From positions 1-9,315 of the forward strand of contig CAKMZE010000053.1 of assembly GCA_929200295.1 (NCBI GenBank): 9,315 bases of DNA, in the 5' to 3' direction. Numbering within the stretch: position 1 is the stretch's first letter; each line of letters begins with the position of its first letter. Source of the stretch: an uncultured Alphaproteobacteria bacterium (GTDB lineage: Bacteria; Pseudomonadota; Alphaproteobacteria; Rhodobacterales; Rhodobacteraceae). This document shows positions 6,228-9,315 of this stretch, piece by piece. The translations under genes were made by a program, and so were the position numbers. The notes beneath the pieces are model-generated. The model saw nothing but the letters and a program-made list of their open reading frames with translations, had not been told where the DNA came from and did not search any database.

Positions 6228-7095
6228 TTTGCAAATGGGGCAGACGTACGCGTAGACGCTTGATGCTGCGCGGATCGGCCTCGACCACTTCGAACTCTGG
6301 TCCATCTGGGTGCTGGATTACTTCGCCCCTAACAGGCACCGACCCTGACAAAAGAAACACCAAACCGCCCAAGGTTTCGATTTCCTCATCGTCGATCTCT
6401 TCATGCGCTGTCAGCTGCATGCCCACTTCGGTCTCAAACGCATCAAGCGGTGTTTTGGCAAGCACCATGTAGCAGCCGGGTTTCTCCTGTCGCCAGCTTT
6501 TTTCTTCCTCGATGTCATGTTCATCTTGGATCGCGCCAACGACCTGTTCGATCAGGTCTTCGATTGTGACCAGCCCGTCCGTCCCGCCATATTCATCAAT
6601 CACCAGCGCCATATGGATCCGTTCGGCTTGCATCTTTTGCAACAGAACGCCCAGCGACATTGAGGGTGGCACATATTGCAATGGGCGTAAAAGCCCCTTC
6701 AAGTCAAACGGCCCACCATCTGCAAAGGAATAGCGTAATGCGAAATCCTTCATATGCACAAAACCCAAAGGCGTATCGAGCGTGCCATCAAATATAGGCA
6801 GACGCGTCAGACCTTTTTCGCGGAAAAGCGCGATCAGCTCTTCTTTGGTCGCGGTTACGGGGGCTGCGATGATATCGGCCTTTGGAATGGCGACATCCTC
6901 GACCCGCATTTTCCGCAGGTTTAAGAGGCCGGGTACAGGGGCTTGCGGTAAAGGGGGGGCGATCTGATTTACATCAGGTGTTCGCTTTGGGTTGAATGCC
7001 TCAGAAATACGGGCAAAAAAGCCACGCTTCGTTGATTGTATGTCATTTTGCGCGCTTTGCGCTGCGCTAGAGGACCCGTCTGTGGTGTCGCCCAT
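6220..7095 (-). CDS. corC: CorC/HlyC-family CBS-domain protein
   Basis: The protein has 291 residues with the usual CorC layout: a soluble N-terminal linker, two CBS domains (about 62-120 and 135-190, the second including LVIDEYGGTDGLVTIEDL) and a C-terminal CorC/HlyC transporter-associated domain (about 205-287). CBS pairs commonly bind adenine nucleotides. The family is linked to magnesium and cobalt efflux, or to haemolysin-like annotations, but the exact role here is not shown by the sequence. There is no membrane segment. I chose ATG 7095 (MGDTTDG), because AAAGG lies about nine bases upstream. ATG 7104 is in frame and possible, adding three residues. It starts 54 bases after ybeY and overlaps lnt by eight bases, so it sits inside the same operon. 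Confidence 0.9.
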   Translation of the reverse strand: MGDTTDGSSSAAQSAQNDIQSTKRGFFARISEAFNPKRTPDVNQIAPPLPQAPVPGLLNLRKMRVEDVAIPKADIIAAPVTATKEELIALFREKGLTRLPIFDGTLDTPLGFVHMKDFALRYSFADGGPFDLKGLLRPLQYVPPSMSLGVLLQKMQAERIHMALVIDEYGGTDGLVTIEDLIEQVVGAIQDEHDIEEEKSWRQEKPGCYMVLAKTPLDAFETEVGMQLTAHEEIDDEEIETLGGLVFLLSGSVPVRGEVIQHPDGPEFEVVEADPRSIKRLRVRLPHLQNG

Positions 7096-7149
7096 TCTCT
7101 CCATGCCTTTGTTGCCCGCTTCCTTTGGGGCGATTGTGTTACGGTCTGT

Positions 7150-7635
7150 TTAATATGGGTTAGGAATACCCATTTTGCAAAGTATGTCTGTCTCAAGCTG
7201 TTCCATCAAGACTGCATCTGCGTCACGTATGTGGTCGTATCCAAGTAAATGCAATGTGCCATGGACGATCAAGTGCGATACGTGATTGGTCAAGGGGATT
7301 TCTGCCGCCTGCGCCTCAGCGTGGCAGGTCTCATATGCGATTGCGATATCGCCAAGCTCGGGATCGTTTGGGTTTGGCGGCAATGGCGGCTCACCATCTT
7401 GCGCAGCACCACGTTCCTCAGATGGCCAGCTTAGAACATTTGTCGGGCGTGGTTTGTCGCGAAAATCTGTATTGAGCGTGGTGATACGGGTGTCGTCACA
7501 TGCTAATATCGCGATTTCAAAGCGCGCGGGATCATGACCGAGTGCCGTGAGCGCGGCCGAGGCGGCAGCTTCGGCAAGTGTTTCAAAATCCAACGCGTTC
7601 CAGCGGGGGTCTTCGATTGCGCAATCTGTTAGCAT
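7150..7635 (-). CDS. ybeY: Endoribonuclease YbeY (16S rRNA maturation)
   Basis: YbeY is a zinc-dependent single-strand RNase involved in 16S rRNA 3'-end maturation and ribosome quality control. The 161-residue protein carries the family signature HGTLHLLGYDH at residues 125-135, with His125, His129 and His135 as the expected zinc ligands. LNTDFRDKPRPTNVLSWP (54-71) is the conserved substrate-groove region. An acidic and proline-rich insert (about 76-93, EPPLPPNPNDPELGD) lies between it and the core, as is common in alphaproteobacterial versions. ATG 7635 overlaps the stop of the preceding serine hydrolase by seven bases (ATGCTAA), so ybeY translation may depend on ribosomes finishing that gene. 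In most relatives phoH directly precedes it. Confidence 0.95.
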   Translation of the reverse strand: MLTDCAIEDPRWNALDFETLAEAAASAALTALGHDPARFEIAILACDDTRITTLNTDFRDKPRPTNVLSWPSEERGAAQDGEPPLPPNPNDPELGDIAIAYETCHAEAQAAEIPLTNHVSHLIVHGTLHLLGYDHIRDADAVLMEQLETDILCKMGIPNPY

Positions 7636-8639
7636 GTTGTGCAGACCTGATATAACGCGTCCATCGCATAATCATCCTGATCACGCTCATCTGTCGTAAG
7701 ATGCACAGCGATATCGCCTGTATCAACGCGGTAAATCACGACTGCCTGATATCCCAAATCGGCGCCATCATGCGCATAGATTGAACCTAGCTCCGGCGTG
7801 TTCTCAACCACGACACCCATTCCGTATCCGTCCCCTATTGGATCATGTAAAAGCCTTTGGAGGCTTGCTTGCGATAATAGGCTTTGTTCATGAAATAGCG
7901 CGCGGTAAAACTGCGCGACGCCTTTGGCTGTCGTGACAATTGCCCCATCACCATATCCAGGGTCTGTATAATAGCCCCACAGACCACGCTTATGCAAAGC
8001 CAGGTTATCTGGGGCAGAGGCTGTTCCGATGATATAGGCATCACGGTCGCCGATGTTATCAAAGATTTCCTCTTGTAGGACCTGCGCAAACGGGGCGACT
8101 TGTGCTTCGATAACCAATTGGGCCAGTACATAGTTTGTGTTGCTATAGTCAAAATCACTCCCCGGCGTGAACATCAGCTCTGTGCTGTCAAGCGATGTAA
8201 TCGCATCGCGCGCCGGTACATTTGACATTTTATCACGCCAGACAAAGGCCATATCCAGATAATCAGGAATGCCGCTGGACATCGTTAAGAGATGCGCGAG
8301 CGTGACGTCGTCGATACCTGAGATATGCCCAATGAGATCATCCGCTAGATATGTTGTTACAGATGCATCAATGTCGATGACGCCCTTTTCATGTAAACGT
8401 AACATGGCAACGGCTAGGTAGAGCTTGCCAACCGAGGCCGTGAGAAAGACATCATCATGCAGAACATCGCGCCCATCTGGCGTCAGCCTTCCTGAGGTCA
8501 GGATATGCTCTGTCTGATCATGCGCCAGATACAAGACATGCGCATGTCCCCCTTGGGGAAGCTGTAATCGAAACGGATCGGCATAGGCCGGCGAGGCCAC
8601 AAGGATCAGGAACGCCCAAATGACGCTAAACGGCTTCAT
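7629..8639 (-). CDS. Secreted serine hydrolase of the beta-lactamase / DD-peptidase family
   Basis: The 336-residue protein begins with a Sec signal peptide (hydrophobic FSVIWAFLILVAS, likely cut after AYA at residue 20), so it should act in the periplasm. There is no lipobox. The three active-site motifs of the penicillin-binding/class C beta-lactamase fold are visible: Ser69-Val-Gly-Lys72 (SxxK), Tyr165-Ser-Asn167 (YxN) and His290-Asp-Gly292 (replacing KTG). LLTMSSGIPDY (117-127) is also typical of the family. The HxG form is seen in esterases, D-aminopeptidases and other peptidases, so the substrate is unknown and antibiotic resistance should not be assumed. ATG 8639 was chosen because it puts the signal peptide at the N-terminus; ATG 8648 is also possible. 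It overlaps phoH by 14 bases and ybeY by seven. Its GC content, about 50% in lines I counted, is below that of neighbouring genes. Confidence 0.85.
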   Translation of the reverse strand: MKPFSVIWAFLILVASPAYADPFRLQLPQGGHAHVLYLAHDQTEHILTSGRLTPDGRDVLHDDVFLTASVGKLYLAVAMLRLHEKGVIDIDASVTTYLADDLIGHISGIDDVTLAHLLTMSSGIPDYLDMAFVWRDKMSNVPARDAITSLDSTELMFTPGSDFDYSNTNYVLAQLVIEAQVAPFAQVLQEEIFDNIGDRDAYIIGTASAPDNLALHKRGLWGYYTDPGYGDGAIVTTAKGVAQFYRALFHEQSLLSQASLQRLLHDPIGDGYGMGVVVENTPELGSIYAHDGADLGYQAVVIYRVDTGDIAVHLTTDERDQDDYAMDALYQVCTTC

Positions 8640-9315
8640 CGGCCTCATACGCCTCAATAATCGCCGCGACGAGGGGGTGGCGCACAACGTCCTTGGAAGT
8701 GAAGTAGTTAAAGCTGATTTTTGGGATGTTTTTCAGCAAGCGCTCTGCATCTGATAAGCCAGAGCCAACGCCGCGGGGCAGATCAATCTGTGTGCGATCC
8801 CCAGTGATCACCATGCGCGAGCCTTCGCCCAAGCGCGTCAAAAACATCTTCATTTGCATGGTCGTGGCATTCTGCGCTTCATCAAGAACGACAAACGCAT
8901 TCGACAAGGTGCGCCCGCGCATAAATGCCAAAGGTGCGATTTCGATGATCTTTTCTTCGATCATTTTCGCGGCTTGTTTGCCGGGCAGAAAATCATTGAG
9001 CGCATCATAGAGCGGCTGCATATAGGGGTCGACTTTGTCTTTCATATCGCCTGGCAAATAACCAAGCTTTTCACCCGCTTCGACAGCTGGGCGGGAAAGG
9101 ATGATCTTATCAACCTTGCCGTTGATAAACATATTCACTCCAACAGCGACGGCCAAATATGTTTTGCCCGTGCCAGCAGGACCAATGCCAAAGGCCAGCG
9201 CATTATCGAAGAGTGACTGCACATACGCCTTTTGCGCGTCGGTACGTGGTTCAATCAGCTTTTTACGCGTTTTGATTTCCACACGGCTCGCGTTTGCGTC
9301 GCCTTTGAACAGCTC
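8626..9315 (-). CDS. phoH: PhoH-family ATPase, 5' end outside the window
   Basis: The frame stays open to the right edge, so 229 C-terminal residues are visible of a protein normally around 320-350 long. A GTG at 9282 could be read as a start, but the upstream codons (ELFKGDANASR) are typical family sequence, so the gene continues beyond the window. The Walker A loop GPAGTGKT and Walker B stretch VVLDEAQNAT are clear, as are SRPAVEAGEKLGYLPGD and VITGDRTQIDLPRG. The family is a cytoplasmic P-loop NTPase named for phosphate-starvation induction; its close partnership with YbeY points to RNA metabolism. It ends in TAG (8628-8626) inside the start of the serine hydrolase gene. Confidence 0.95.
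   Translation of the reverse strand, partial: ELFKGDANASRVEIKTRKKLIEPRTDAQKAYVQSLFDNALAFGIGPAGTGKTYLAVAVGVNMFINGKVDKIILSRPAVEAGEKLGYLPGDMKDKVDPYMQPLYDALNDFLPGKQAAKMIEEKIIEIAPLAFMRGRTLSNAFVVLDEAQNATTMQMKMFLTRLGEGSRMVITGDRTQIDLPRGVGSGLSDAERLLKNIPKISFNYFTSKDVVRHPLVAAIIEAYEADEAV

Noticed and set aside
6228..6305. Extended N-terminus for lnt
   Set aside because: The extra 26 residues are out-of-frame sequence of corC with no family similarity. ATG 6227 overlaps the corC stop in the usual coupled manner.
7629..8639. Antibiotic-resistance beta-lactamase
   Set aside because: The fold is right, but the third motif is HDG, not KTG, and the family contains many esterases and peptidases. Nothing in the context points to drug resistance.

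Overview
The window comes from an alphaproteobacterium of the order Rhodobacterales, most likely the Roseobacter group. Three things support this. The encoded proteins resemble that group throughout. The order phoH-ybeY-corC-lnt-metK-trmB is the one expected there. A short leader in front of metK matches the SAM/SAH riboswitch class, which is known from Rhodobacterales. I cannot name a genus from the sequence alone.

Almost everything is read from the minus strand, right to left. At the right edge is the 3' part of phoH (PhoH-family ATPase). It overlaps a secreted serine hydrolase of the beta-lactamase/DD-peptidase fold, which in turn overlaps ybeY (rRNA endonuclease). Then come corC (CBS-domain protein) and lnt (apolipoprotein N-acyltransferase), with lnt overlapping corC. 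At the end of lnt a new transcription unit appears to begin. A TTGACC -35 box overlaps the lnt stop codon and is followed by a compact SAM/SAH riboswitch that masks the metK ribosome binding site. metK (S-adenosylmethionine synthetase) and trmB (tRNA m7G46 methyltransferase, a SAM consumer) follow, with a stem-loop between them. Further left are aroA (EPSP synthase) and cmk (cytidylate kinase), about 20 bases apart.

At the left end one plus-strand gene for a small four-helix membrane protein of unknown function runs into cmk; the two stop codons overlap. Bases 1-216 hold no gene that I can support. They contain a terminator-like hairpin and two perfect TTGACA -35 boxes.

The most striking observation is in metK. 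The reading frame is intact and well conserved over 394 codons except for one in-frame amber codon (TAG) at codon 122, directly before the GAGDQG signature, where the family normally has glutamine (CAG). This is either a sequencing or assembly error, a genuine nonsense mutation in a normally essential gene, or a suppressed or read-through codon. The second is the serine hydrolase gene, inserted between phoH and ybeY with overlaps on both sides and visibly lower GC than its neighbours. Apart from these, the window is mostly housekeeping chromosome. I did not find a convincing new multi-gene system.
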